From contig JAITQQ010000038.1 of NCBI GenBank assembly GCA_031288855.1, positions 1 to 13,347 on the forward strand: a stretch of DNA of 13,347 nucleotides, read 5' to 3'. The notes beneath the pieces were generated by a model, which was not told the DNA's origin, searched no databases, and saw nothing but the letters and a program-made list of their open reading frames with translations. This document shows positions 1-7,410 of the stretch, one piece after another. Position 1 is the stretch's first letter, and the number at the start of each line of letters is the position of its first letter. A program made the position numbers and the translations under genes. Source of the DNA: Prevotellaceae bacterium (GTDB lineage Bacteria; Bacteroidota; Bacteroidia; Bacteroidales; UBA932).

Positions 1-1
1 C

Positions 2-805
2 GAAGCCTTATGGAAAGGATACAATCGGTTAAAGAAAAAAAATGAATTTTCAACCAAATTAATCGTTGAAGTTTATCAAAAAGTACAACAGACAACCGAC
101 GGCATACGCCCGCCGCAAACCGAAACGGTAATTAAAAAACGAGGCAGCGGTAATTTAGGCGGCACGGTAATTTACACGCCCCCAAAAGGAACAAAGGTAA
201 TTGAACAGAAGCTAAACAATTTAGTTACCTACTTGAATGATGACAAAAAATACGACTACGACCCCCTTATAAAATTGGCGGTAGCGCATTATCAGTTCGA
301 GGCCATTCACCCCTTCAGAGACGGGAACGGCCGGTGTGGCAGGATAATCAACATATTACTGCTGATACAAAAAAAATTATTAGACATCCCGATGCTCTAT
401 TTAAGTGCCTACATCATCAACAACAAAGACGATTACTATGCTTACCTGAATGCAGTCACCGCCCGCCAGGACTGGCGGAAATGGGTACTATATATGCTAA
501 AAGCCATAGAAGAAACGGCGTTGCTCACCATTCAAAAAATAAACGAAATCAACCGGTTATTCGACAATACCACAAGACTTATCGCAAAAAAATTACCCCA
601 CATACCAAAAGAATCCGTAGAAAAAATATTCGAACAACCTTACATCAGCCCGAAACGACTCTTAGATGAACGGATCAGAAGTTTAAACACGGCAAAAAAA
701 TACCTCCGGCAAATGGAAGCACTGGGCATTATGATCCCGAAAAAAATAGGCAAAGAAATTATATACCTGAACATTGACTTGTTTAACCTGTTATCCGAAA
801 TGTAA
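2..805 (+). CDS. Fic/DOC-family protein with C-terminal winged helix, 5' end outside window
   Basis: The reading frame is open from base 2 to the TAA at 803-805, giving 267 residues with the true start upstream of the window; a TTG at 233 is inside the gene and is not a credible start. The Fic signature HPFRDGNGRCGR is at residues 103-114 of the visible part, and H103 would be the catalytic histidine. Fic enzymes usually transfer AMP (sometimes other groups) from a nucleotide to hydroxyl side chains of target proteins. The preceding stretch with GGTVIYTPP (about 53-61) resembles the flap region that positions the target. From about residue 195 to the end the protein is helical and closes with a winged-helix-like segment (TAKKYLRQMEALGIMIPKK, then a strand), as in many stand-alone Fic proteins of Bacteroidota. 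The inhibitory (S/T)xxxE(G/N) helix, if N-terminal, would lie off the left edge. Target unknown. Family certain, biological role unassigned. Confidence 0.9.
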   Translation, partial: EALWKGYNRLKKKNEFSTKLIVEVYQKVQQTTDGIRPPQTETVIKKRGSGNLGGTVIYTPPKGTKVIEQKLNNLVTYLNDDKKYDYDPLIKLAVAHYQFEAIHPFRDGNGRCGRIINILLLIQKKLLDIPMLYLSAYIINNKDDYYAYLNAVTARQDWRKWVLYMLKAIEETALLTIQKINEINRLFDNTTRLIAKKLPHIPKESVEKIFEQPYISPKRLLDERIRSLNTAKKYLRQMEALGIMIPKKIGKEIIYLNIDLFNLLSEM

Positions 806-818
806 TGGCAAAATTCAT

Positions 819-873
819 TTTGACAGGAAAAACGACAACTGTCAAATTTTAGCAATTTTTGACAATTTACAGT
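819..873 (+). terminator. Weak candidate terminator / pair of mutually exclusive hairpins after fic
   Basis: TTTGACAG (819-826) can pair with CTGTCAAA (839-846), followed by a short T run (847-850), which is terminator-like for the fic transcript. The same right arm can instead pair downstream: ACTGTcAAATT (838-848, one bulged C) with AATTTACAGT (864-873). The stems are AT-rich and the T run is short, so this is only a candidate. The secA promoter lies downstream of both. Confidence 0.25.
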
Positions 874-879
874 TATCAT

Positions 880-910
880 TTGCAAAATTACAAATAAATC
901 CCCATCTTTG
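880..910 (+). promoter_or_regulatory. Putative Bacteroidota-type promoter of secA
   Basis: TTTG at 879-882 (-33 element) is followed after 20 bp by CATCTTTG at 903-910, one mismatch from the TAnnTTTG -7 consensus. The secA ATG follows 25 bp later, and no Shine-Dalgarno sequence is visible. Confidence 0.5.
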
Positions 911-934
911 TAAGTTATATAACATACGTACACT

Positions 935-3900
935 ATGGCTATTTTTGGAGCTGTGCTTAAAAAATTATTCGGCACGAAATCCGACCGCGATTTGAAGATT
1001 ATCATGCCTTACGTTGATAAAATCAACGAGGTTTATGCAACTTACGACAAATTATCGAACGACGCACTGCGTGCCGAAACAAACCGGCTCAAAGAAGTAA
1101 TTGCCGCACGGCTGGCCAATTTGACAGCCCAAAAAGCAACATTGCGGGAACAACTTCGCAAAACAGATGTTGAAGTAGCCGAAAAGGAGGCCATTGCTAC
1201 CGAAATTGACAAGCTCACTAAAAACATCGACGAAGAAATAGAAGCGGTACTCATGGAAATACTTCCGGAAGCCTTTGCTATCGTCAAATCTACGGCACGC
1301 CGTTTCAAAGAAGATGCCGAACTCGAAGTGACAGCTACCGATTTCGACCGCAATATTGCTACACATAAGGATAATGTTACCATCAAAGGCGATAAGGCAA
1401 TCTGGAAAAACCAATGGATGGCCGGCGGCAATATGATTACGTGGGATATGGTGCATTATGATGTACAGCTTTTCGGCGGTGTGGTATTGCATCAGGGAAA
1501 AATTGCTGAAATGGCCACCGGCGAAGGGAAAACATTGGTGGCTACCCTGCCTGTATTCCTCAACGCCCTTGCAGGAAAAGGCGTGCACGTGGTAACGGTC
1601 AACGACTATCTTTCGAAACGCGACTCGGAATGGATGGGGCCTATTTACGAATTTCACGGCCTGTCGGTAGATTGCATCGACAAGCACCAACCTAATTCCG
1701 ACGCACGCCGCAAAGCCTACCGCGCCGATATTACATTCGGCACAAACAACGAATTTGGCTTTGATTACTTGCGCGACAACATGGCCATTAACATCAGCGA
1801 CTTGGTGCAACGCAAGCATCACTTCGCCATCGTTGACGAAGTGGACTCCGTGTTGATTGATGATGCACGTACACCGCTGATTATTTCAGGGCCTGTGGCC
1901 AAAGGCGACGACCAACAATTTAATGAATTCAAGCCTAACGTAGAAAGGGTTTACAATGCCCAACGCAACCTCGTTACACAACTTCTTAATGATGCGCGCA
2001 AACTCATCAATGAGGGAAAAACAGACGAAGGCGGAAAACTGCTTCTTCGCGCCCACAAGGGTTTGCCGAAATATACGCCGCTGATTAAATTCCTGAGCGA
2101 AGCCGGGAACAAGCAACTTTTGCTCAAAACCGAGAATTTTTACATGCAGGATAACAGCAAGCAAATGCATCTCGTTACCGATGACTTATTTTTTGTAATT
2201 GATGAAAAGCAACATTCCGTAGAGCTTACCGACAAAGGGATTGACCTCATTTCACAAAGTGTAAGCGATAATAAATTTTTCGTATTGCCCGACATCGGCT
2301 CCGAAATTGCGGAACTCGAAAAAAGTGATTTGAAGCCGGAAGAAAAACTCAGTACAAAAGATGCCATGCTGTCGGACTACGCCCTTAAGTCCGAACGCGT
2401 GCACACCGTCAACCAATTGCTCAAGGCCTATTCTATGTTTGAAAAAGACGTGGAATACGTGGTGATGGATAATAAAATTAAAATTGTAGATGAACAAACC
2501 GGCCGTATATTGGAAGGACGCCGCTATTCCGACGGACTGCATCAAGCCATTGAAGCCAAAGAGCGGGTAAAAGTGGAAGCGGCCACGCAAACGTTTGCCA
2601 CCATTACCTTGCAAAATTATTTCAGGATGTACCACAAACTTTCAGGGATGACGGGGACTGCCGAAACCGAAGCCGGTGAATTGTGGAACATTTACAAATT
2701 AGATGTGGTGGTCATTCCCACCAACCGGCCTATTATCCGGAAAGATTATGACGATTTAATTTACAAAACCAAGCGCGAAAAATACAATGCGGTTATCGAC
2801 AAAATTGTGGAACTTTCCAAAGCGGGGCGGCCTGTACTTGTGGGTACAACCTCTGTAGAAGTTTCCGAATTATTGAGCCGCATGTTGAAATTACGCGGCA
2901 TCAGGCACAATGTATTGAATGCAAAACAACACGCCCGCGAAGCTGAAATTATCGCTGAAGCCGGACAGGCAAGCGCTGTTACTATTGCCACCAACATGGC
3001 CGGACGGGGTACCGACATTAAACTCGGGCCCGGCGTGAAAGAAGCAGGCGGGTTGGCCATCATCGGCACTGAGCGCCATGACAGCCGCCGCGTTGACCGT
3101 CAGTTGCGCGGCCGCGCCGGGCGTCAAGGCGACCCCGGAACTTCCAATTTCTACGTGTCACTCGAAGATAACCTCATGCGCCTCTTCGGCTCGGGGCGTA
3201 TCGCCGCTATTGTTGACCGCATGGGCATGAAAGAAGGCGAGGTGCTTCAACATTCCATGCTCTCAAGGTCTATTGAACGCGCACAACGCAAAGTAGAAGA
3301 AAACAATTTCGGTATCCGCAAGCGCCTTCTTGAATACGATGACGTGATGAATTCGCAGCGGGAAGTGATTTATACCCGCCGCCGTAATGCACTGTTCGGC
3401 GAACGTATCGATGTTGATGTGCAAAACATGATGTATGACTACAGCACGTCGTTGTCACAACAAGCACAAGACGGCAAAAGCTATGAGGAATTTTCATTTG
3501 ATACCCTCCGGCAATTATCAATTCAACCTGCCGTTGACGAGCAAGCCTATAACGACATGCCGGCTTCGGCGCTCAGCGAATTGCTGTCGGAGCAACTTAT
3601 TACCGAATACCAACGCCGCGCTGATTTCATGGCGAAACAAGCACTGCCCATTATTAAACAAGTGTATGAAACGCAAGGCGCCACTTACGAAAACATTGCC
3701 GTGCCTTTCAGTGACGGGCAAAAAATGATGCAGATTGCCGTAAACCTCAAGAGGGCCGTTGAAAACGAAGGCAAAGAAGTATCGCATACGCTAAGCAAAA
3801 CCATCACGCTTATAATGATTGATGAGCATTGGAAAGAACACCTCCGCGAAATGGACGACCTCAAACAGTCTGTACAATCGGCGGTGTATGAGCAAAAAGA

Positions 3901-4210
3901 CCCGCTTTTGATTTACAAATTTGAGAGCTACGAGCTATTCAGTTCCATGCTTGAGAAAATTAATCGCGACGTGTTATCTTTCCTCCTTCGCGCCCACATT
4001 CCCTTGCGCGATCCGCAAAACATCAAACAAGCCGAACAGCGCCGCGCCGACCACAGCCGCATGCAAGCCAGCCGGCCCGAACTCTCGGCCAACAGCAGCC
4101 AACCCAAGTCGCAAGCGCCCGTGCATGTTGAAAAGAAAGTGGGGCGTAACGAGCCTTGCCCCTGCGGTAGTGGCAAGAAATATAAAAACTGCCACGGTAA
4201 AGGCGAATAA
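935..4210 (+). CDS. secA: Preprotein translocase ATPase SecA, long Bacteroidota form
   Basis: SecA is the peripheral ATPase that drives unfolded preproteins through SecYEG at the inner membrane. All hallmark motifs are present in 1091 aa: Walker A ATGEGKT (194-200), Walker B DEVD (301-304) followed by [11 protein letters not shown], motif V GRGTD (690-694), the arginine-finger motif [12 protein letters not shown] (722-733), and a C-terminal zinc-binding SEC-C motif with C1075, C1077, C1086 and H1087. It is longer than E. coli SecA (901 aa). One insertion is a charged coiled-coil-like stretch at about 50-110 in the first nucleotide-binding domain. Another is a helical stretch at about 325-400 in the preprotein cross-linking domain. 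Both are usual for this phylum. The [13 protein letters not shown] start is the normal N-terminus. The gene has its own promoter and appears monocistronic, with 203 bp before the next gene. Confidence 0.98.
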   Translation: MAIFGAVLKKLFGTKSDRDLKIIMPYVDKINEVYATYDKLSNDALRAETNRLKEVIAARLANLTAQKATLREQLRKTDVEVAEKEAIATEIDKLTKNIDEEIEAVLMEILPEAFAIVKSTARRFKEDAELEVTATDFDRNIATHKDNVTIKGDKAIWKNQWMAGGNMITWDMVHYDVQLFGGVVLHQGKIAEMATGEGKTLVATLPVFLNALAGKGVHVVTVNDYLSKRDSEWMGPIYEFHGLSVDCIDKHQPNSDARRKAYRADITFGTNNEFGFDYLRDNMAINISDLVQRKHHFAIVDEVDSVLIDDARTPLIISGPVAKGDDQQFNEFKPNVERVYNAQRNLVTQLLNDARKLINEGKTDEGGKLLLRAHKGLPKYTPLIKFLSEAGNKQLLLKTENFYMQDNSKQMHLVTDDLFFVIDEKQHSVELTDKGIDLISQSVSDNKFFVLPDIGSEIAELEKSDLKPEEKLSTKDAMLSDYALKSERVHTVNQLLKAYSMFEKDVEYVVMDNKIKIVDEQTGRILEGRRYSDGLHQAIEAKERVKVEAATQTFATITLQNYFRMYHKLSGMTGTAETEAGELWNIYKLDVVVIPTNRPIIRKDYDDLIYKTKREKYNAVIDKIVELSKAGRPVLVGTTSVEVSELLSRMLKLRGIRHNVLNAKQHAREAEIIAEAGQASAVTIATNMAGRGTDIKLGPGVKEAGGLAIIGTERHDSRRVDRQLRGRAGRQGDPGTSNFYVSLEDNLMRLFGSGRIAAIVDRMGMKEGEVLQHSMLSRSIERAQRKVEENNFGIRKRLLEYDDVMNSQREVIYTRRRNALFGERIDVDVQNMMYDYSTSLSQQAQDGKSYEEFSFDTLRQLSIQPAVDEQAYNDMPASALSELLSEQLITEYQRRADFMAKQALPIIKQVYETQGATYENIAVPFSDGQKMMQIAVNLKRAVENEGKEVSHTLSKTITLIMIDEHWKEHLREMDDLKQSVQSAVYEQKDPLLIYKFESYELFSSMLEKINRDVLSFLLRAHIPLRDPQNIKQAEQRRADHSRMQASRPELSANSSQPKSQAPVHVEKKVGRNEPCPCGSGKKYKNCHGKGE

Positions 4211-4290
4211 AACGGCCTTCTCAAAAAATACGTCATTTTTCTCACATTAATTTGTTGAGTGTGAGTTTGTTAGTAAAAAATATACTATTT

Positions 4291-4310
4291 TTGCTTAATG
4301 CATTAAGCAA
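4291..4310. repeat. 20-bp perfect palindrome, operator-like
   Basis: TTGCTTAATG is followed directly by its reverse complement. A longer left arm, TATTTTTGCTTA (4286-4297), is matched by an inverted copy TAAGCAAAAATA at 4337-4348, so three TAAGC half sites lie upstream of the ATPase promoter. A second -7-like box, TATTTTTG (4286-4293), overlaps the palindrome. The arrangement looks like a dimeric repressor site, but no regulator is identified. Confidence 0.45.
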
Positions 4311-4358
4311 TTTTATATAAAAATTGTTTAGTAAGATAAGCAAAAATATACAAAAATG

Positions 4359-4390
4359 TTTGGTAGATTAAATAAAAAGGCGTACTTTTG
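4359..4390 (+). promoter_or_regulatory. Strong Bacteroidota-type promoter of the AAA ATPase gene
   Basis: TTTG (4359-4362) and TACTTTTG (4383-4390) both match consensus exactly, with 20 bp between them. Transcription would begin roughly 15-20 nt before the ATG at 4414. This is the clearest promoter on the plus strand in the window. Confidence 0.75.
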
Positions 4391-4413
4391 TTCGTCATAA
4401 TAAACAAAACAAT

Positions 4414-5604
4414 ATGGAACGGCTAATTGAAGTTCACCAAAAAAAGATGCAAGACACAAACCTTGATTTCATTCGTGGCGACATGGACATTATTCCATGG
4501 GAGATGCGCCTCATTGGAATTAAAGGCGCTCGCGGCATCGGGAAGACCACCCTTGTGTTGCAATATGCAAAAAAACACTTGCCCGGCGACAGCACGCTCT
4601 ATGTCAGCCTTGACAACATTTGGTTCAGCGAGAACAAACTTGTGGAACTTGCCGACCGCTTTGCCAAACGTGGCGGAACGCACCTTCTTATTGACGAGGT
4701 GCACAAATACCCCAACTGGTCGCAAGAGATTAAGAACATCTATGATGATTACCCTGAGTTAAAAGTTGTATTCACCGGCTCATCATTGCTTCAAATTCTT
4801 AACCAGCGTGCGGATTTAAGCCGCAGGGCCGTGTCGTACAACATGCAAGGGCTCTCATTCCGCGAATACCTTAACATGACACAGCACACCGATTTTCCGG
4901 CGTTAAGCCTCGATGATATTTTAAAGAAACACGGACAAATCGCCAAAGATATTGTTCGCCGCATACCCCCTATAAAATACTTTGAGACTTACCTTAACAA
5001 GGGGTACTACCCGTTTTTTAAAGAATCGGAAATTATGTACCACAACCGTATTCAGGAAATTGTGAATATGATCATTGAATTGGAGCTGCCGCTCTTGCGC
5101 AGTGTGGAAGTAGCATACACCAATAAATTAAAACAGTTGCTTTTCATCATTGCGCAGGCCGTGCCTTTTATTCCAAATGTCAGCAAGCTCAGTGAACGCA
5201 TTGGGGTAAACCGCAACACACTCCTCACCTACCTTCATTACATGGGGCAGGCCGGGCTAACTAAGAACATTTTTAAACAAGCGGTCGGCATCAGCATATT
5301 GCAGAAACCCGACAAGCTTTTTCTTGATAATCCCAATCTGGTGTATGCGTTATCTATGGAAAAACCCAACATTGGCAATTTACGTGAAACTTTTTTCATA
5401 AACCAGTTGGGTAAAAAGCATACCATAAATTACTCCGACAAAGGTGATTTTCTTATTGACGGAAAGTTTACTGTTGAAGTAGGTGGGAGAAACCAGACAG
5501 GGCAACAGATTCAGCAGGTGAAAAATGCTTTTCTGGCTATCGATGATATCGAATATGGCTTCTCAAATCATATTCCGCTGTGGCTTTTCGGATTCTTATA
5601 TTAA
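4414..5604 (+). CDS. AAA_14-type ATP-binding protein with DUF4143-like C-terminal half
   Basis: The 396-aa protein belongs to the archaeal/bacterial AAA_14 ATPase group, which is common and often multicopy in Bacteroidota and has no settled function. Walker A GARGIGKT is at 38-45, Walker B LLIDEVHK at 91-98 (D94, E95), and a sensor-1-like TGSS at 121-124 follows the FTGSS pattern. Residues about 250-290 form a winged-helix-like segment (LSERIGVNRNTLLTYLHYMGQAGL), and the C-terminus has DFLID (345-349) and VEVGG (354-358). That last pattern resembles a degenerate PD-(D/E)xK-like fold; the lysine expected after the glutamate is absent, which is usual in this family. It has its own promoter and an operator-like palindrome, suggesting regulated expression. 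Its TAA overlaps the nadC stop on the other strand. It looks like an accessory gene inserted between secA and the nadC operon. A defence or regulatory role is possible, but nothing here proves it. Confidence 0.85.
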   Translation: MERLIEVHQKKMQDTNLDFIRGDMDIIPWEMRLIGIKGARGIGKTTLVLQYAKKHLPGDSTLYVSLDNIWFSENKLVELADRFAKRGGTHLLIDEVHKYPNWSQEIKNIYDDYPELKVVFTGSSLLQILNQRADLSRRAVSYNMQGLSFREYLNMTQHTDFPALSLDDILKKHGQIAKDIVRRIPPIKYFETYLNKGYYPFFKESEIMYHNRIQEIVNMIIELELPLLRSVEVAYTNKLKQLLFIIAQAVPFIPNVSKLSERIGVNRNTLLTYLHYMGQAGLTKNIFKQAVGISILQKPDKLFLDNPNLVYALSMEKPNIGNLRETFFINQLGKKHTINYSDKGDFLIDGKFTVEVGGRNQTGQQIQQVKNAFLAIDDIEYGFSNHIPLWLFGFLY

Positions 5605-6446
5605 ACCGCCTTCAAGCTCAGGTCAAGGCTTTTGATTTGGTGTGTCAGGGCGCCTACAGAAATAAAGTCAACGCCGCATTCGGCATAAGCGCGCAAGTTT
5701 TCGAGCGTAATGCCGCCCGATGACTCCGTTTCATAGCGCCCGGCTACCAAAGCCACCGCTTCTTCCGTTGCCGGCAAATCGAAATTATCGAACATTATTC
5801 GTTGTACGCCGCCCACACGCAACACCGTTTTCAGGTCGTTCAGCGAGCGCACTTCTACTTCGATGGCTAATTTGCGCCCGGTGCTTTGTAAATATTCCCG
5901 GGTTTTCATAATTGCCTGTTCAATGCCCCCCGCAAAATCAATGTGGTTATCTTTCAACAGGATCATATCAAACAAACCCATCCGGTGGTTGCCGCCACCG
6001 CCGATTTTTACCGCCAGCTTATCTAATACACGCATGCCCGGCGTGGTTTTCCGCGTGTCGAGCACTTGTGTTTTCAAGCCTTCCAGCGCTTCCACGTAAG
6101 CAGCCGTTTGCGTAGCCACTCCGCTCATCCGTTGCATTATGTTCAACACCAAGCGTTCTGCCTGTAATAATGCGCGTTCTCGCCCTGTTATATAAAACGC
6201 AATGTCGCCTTTCTTCACGCGGTCTCCATCTTGCAACAATTGTTCCATCTCCAAACACCAGTCTATCCGTTTGAATAATTGTTTTGCAATTTCTATTCCC
6301 GCAATCACGCCTTCCTCTTTCACCAACAGTTTCATTTTCCCTTCCGCTTCCGGAGGAATAACAGCCAGCGAAGTATGGTCGCCATCGCCTATGTCTTCCG
6401 CTATTGCCAGCGTGAGCAAATCATCAATATAATTTTGCATATCCAT
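5601..6446 (-). CDS. nadC: Nicotinate-nucleotide pyrophosphorylase (carboxylating), quinolinate phosphoribosyltransferase
   Basis: NadC converts quinolinate and PRPP to nicotinate mononucleotide, CO2 and pyrophosphate in de novo NAD synthesis, in the cytosol. Its 281 aa match the usual size. Family motifs visible: ERLVLN (97-102), DTRKTTPG (130-137), the glycine-rich GGGGNHR (149-155), LLKDNH (163-168), IEVEV (195-199), DN (220-221), SGGI (243-246) and SVGALTH (263-269). The ATG overlaps the TAA of the upstream DUF4783 gene (TAATG), so translation is probably coupled; a second in-frame ATG two codons later (6440) is an alternative start. The 3' end converges on the AAA ATPase gene with four shared bases. 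nadA and nadB are not in the window. Confidence 0.97.
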   Translation of the reverse strand: MDMQNYIDDLLTLAIAEDIGDGDHTSLAVIPPEAEGKMKLLVKEEGVIAGIEIAKQLFKRIDWCLEMEQLLQDGDRVKKGDIAFYITGRERALLQAERLVLNIMQRMSGVATQTAAYVEALEGLKTQVLDTRKTTPGMRVLDKLAVKIGGGGNHRMGLFDMILLKDNHIDFAGGIEQAIMKTREYLQSTGRKLAIEVEVRSLNDLKTVLRVGGVQRIMFDNFDLPATEEAVALVAGRYETESSGGITLENLRAYAECGVDFISVGALTHQIKSLDLSLKAV

Positions 6447-6850
6447 TATTCCTGTTTTTCCATCCGAATTTCCTGAACTACAACTTTCCCATCATTTTCT
6501 ATACGTATAAAAATCGTAGCCCGGTACAGCAATCCTCCCAAATCGGTTATTGAAATAACCGCATATTTCAGGTATTCTTTCCCGCTACAATGTTTCAGTG
6601 TAATTTGTTTTATTGCTTTACGTTCAAAAAAATCTTTAACGATCTGTTCGGACTGCACCTTGCTATAGATAGTGTTTTTACCAAAAAAATCAATTTCCAC
6701 AGCATCCGCAAAATATTTGGAAAAATCTTCCGCGCTGTTGTCTTTCAACGTCTTCATTATCGGATCAAACAATTCTTCACACGACATTTGTGGCACTCCC
6801 GCCATTGCAATTAATGGGAAAATCAAAAATAATCCAAAAATTTTTTTCAT
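6446..6850 (-). CDS. DUF4783-family small secreted protein
   Basis: This 134-aa protein opens with a clear signal peptide (MKK, then a hydrophobic core to about residue 17, and a likely cleavage near AMAG). The mature part has the NTF2/lumazine-like pattern of DUF4783: a helical start (MKTLKDNSAEDFSKYFADAVEI), YSKVQSEQIVKDFF, and later strands ending in VVQEIRME. The family is restricted to Bacteroidota as far as I know and is often next to nadC and rlmH, as here; its function is unknown. A cysteine at 24 is not placed in a lipobox. It is the first gene of a two-gene operon with nadC and divergent from rlmH across an 80-bp gap. Confidence 0.8.
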   Translation of the reverse strand: MKKIFGLFLIFPLIAMAGVPQMSCEELFDPIMKTLKDNSAEDFSKYFADAVEIDFFGKNTIYSKVQSEQIVKDFFERKAIKQITLKHCSGKEYLKYAVISITDLGGLLYRATIFIRIENDGKVVVQEIRMEKQE

Positions 6851-6872
6851 GTTTCCGCAAACTATTATATTA

Positions 6873-6880
6873 CAAAGTTC
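6873..6880 (-). promoter_or_regulatory. Weak -7 element for the DUF4783-nadC operon
   Basis: On the minus strand GAACTTTG is one mismatch from TAnnTTTG and lies 22 bp before the ATG at 6850. No TTG is seen at the expected -33 distance, so this is tentative. Confidence 0.3.
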
Positions 6881-6890
6881 GTAAATCTTT

Positions 6891-6920
6891 TTTGAAAAAG
6901 AAAATAGTTTTTTAACTTTG
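6891..6920 (+). promoter_or_regulatory. Bacteroidota-type promoter of rlmH and the sensor kinase gene
   Basis: TTTG (6891-6894) and a perfect TAACTTTG (6913-6920) are separated by 18 bp. The rlmH ATG begins only 10 bp after the -7 box, so the mRNA leader would be just a few nucleotides. Confidence 0.65.
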
Positions 6921-6930
6921 TCTATGCATT

Positions 6931-7404
6931 ATGAAAGTAATTATGCTTGTCATAGGGAAAACCACTGATGCTTATCTGCGTGAAGGCATTGCCATATATA
7001 CAAAACGGCTACAGCACTACATTCCCTTTGAGATTAAAGAAATCCCCGACGTGCGAAATGCGGGGAATTTATCTCATGCCCAATTAAAAGCGCAGGAGGG
7101 GCAACTTATTCTCCGGCAACTTGGCGCCAATGACGATCTACTGCTTTTAGATGAAAACGGATTGCAATTTTCCTCTGAGGAATGGTCCGGTTATCTCGAC
7201 AAAAAATTATGTTACAGCGCACGCTCATTGGTATTTGTTGTGGGAGGGGCTTTCGGGTTTTCCGACGAGGTTATGCAACGGGCTTCCGATAAAATATCTT
7301 TGTCGCGGATGACCTTTTCACATCAAATGGCCAGGCTTATTTTTGTAGAACAACTTTATCGCGCATTCACCATCATTAAAGGCGAATCGTATCATCATCC
7401 TTAA
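6931..7404 (+). CDS. rlmH: 23S rRNA (pseudouridine1915-N3)-methyltransferase RlmH
   Basis: RlmH is a SPOUT-class, SAM-dependent methyltransferase that modifies pseudouridine 1915 in helix 69 of 23S rRNA on assembled 70S ribosomes. The 157-aa length is standard. Diagnostic stretches are LLLLDENG (70-77), VVGGAFGFSDEV (103-114, SAM-binding glycines 105-106) and the trefoil-knot segment LSRMTFSHQMARLIFVEQLY (124-143), ending in YHH (154-156). It is first in a probable operon with the sensor kinase, whose ATG follows the stop after 6 bp. Confidence 0.97.
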   Translation: MKVIMLVIGKTTDAYLREGIAIYTKRLQHYIPFEIKEIPDVRNAGNLSHAQLKAQEGQLILRQLGANDDLLLLDENGLQFSSEEWSGYLDKKLCYSARSLVFVVGGAFGFSDEVMQRASDKISLSRMTFSHQMARLIFVEQLYRAFTIIKGESYHHP

Positions 7405-7410
7405 CGTGCT

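Larger units (their letters stand above)
4211..4413 (+). promoter_or_regulatory. secA-ATPase intergenic region with promoter and operator-like sites
   Basis: This gap is very AT-rich. It holds an inverted repeat CTCACA (4241-4246) / TGTGAG (4260-4265), a 20-bp palindrome at 4291-4310, an overlapping AT-rich inverted repeat at 4308-4326 (CAATTTT/AAAATTG), a further half site at 4337-4348, and a strong promoter at 4359-4390. No small ORF or convincing secA terminator is visible. Confidence 0.5.

Noticed and set aside
1042..2635. Long minus-strand ORFs opposite secA
   Set aside because: They are antisense shadows of a fully conserved gene, with no recognisable domains and no promoters.
5608..5633. 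Hairpin GCCTT/AAGGC followed by TTTT as terminator of the ATPase gene
   Set aside because: It has only five base pairs with an internal mismatch and lies within nadC. It is too weak to list as a feature.
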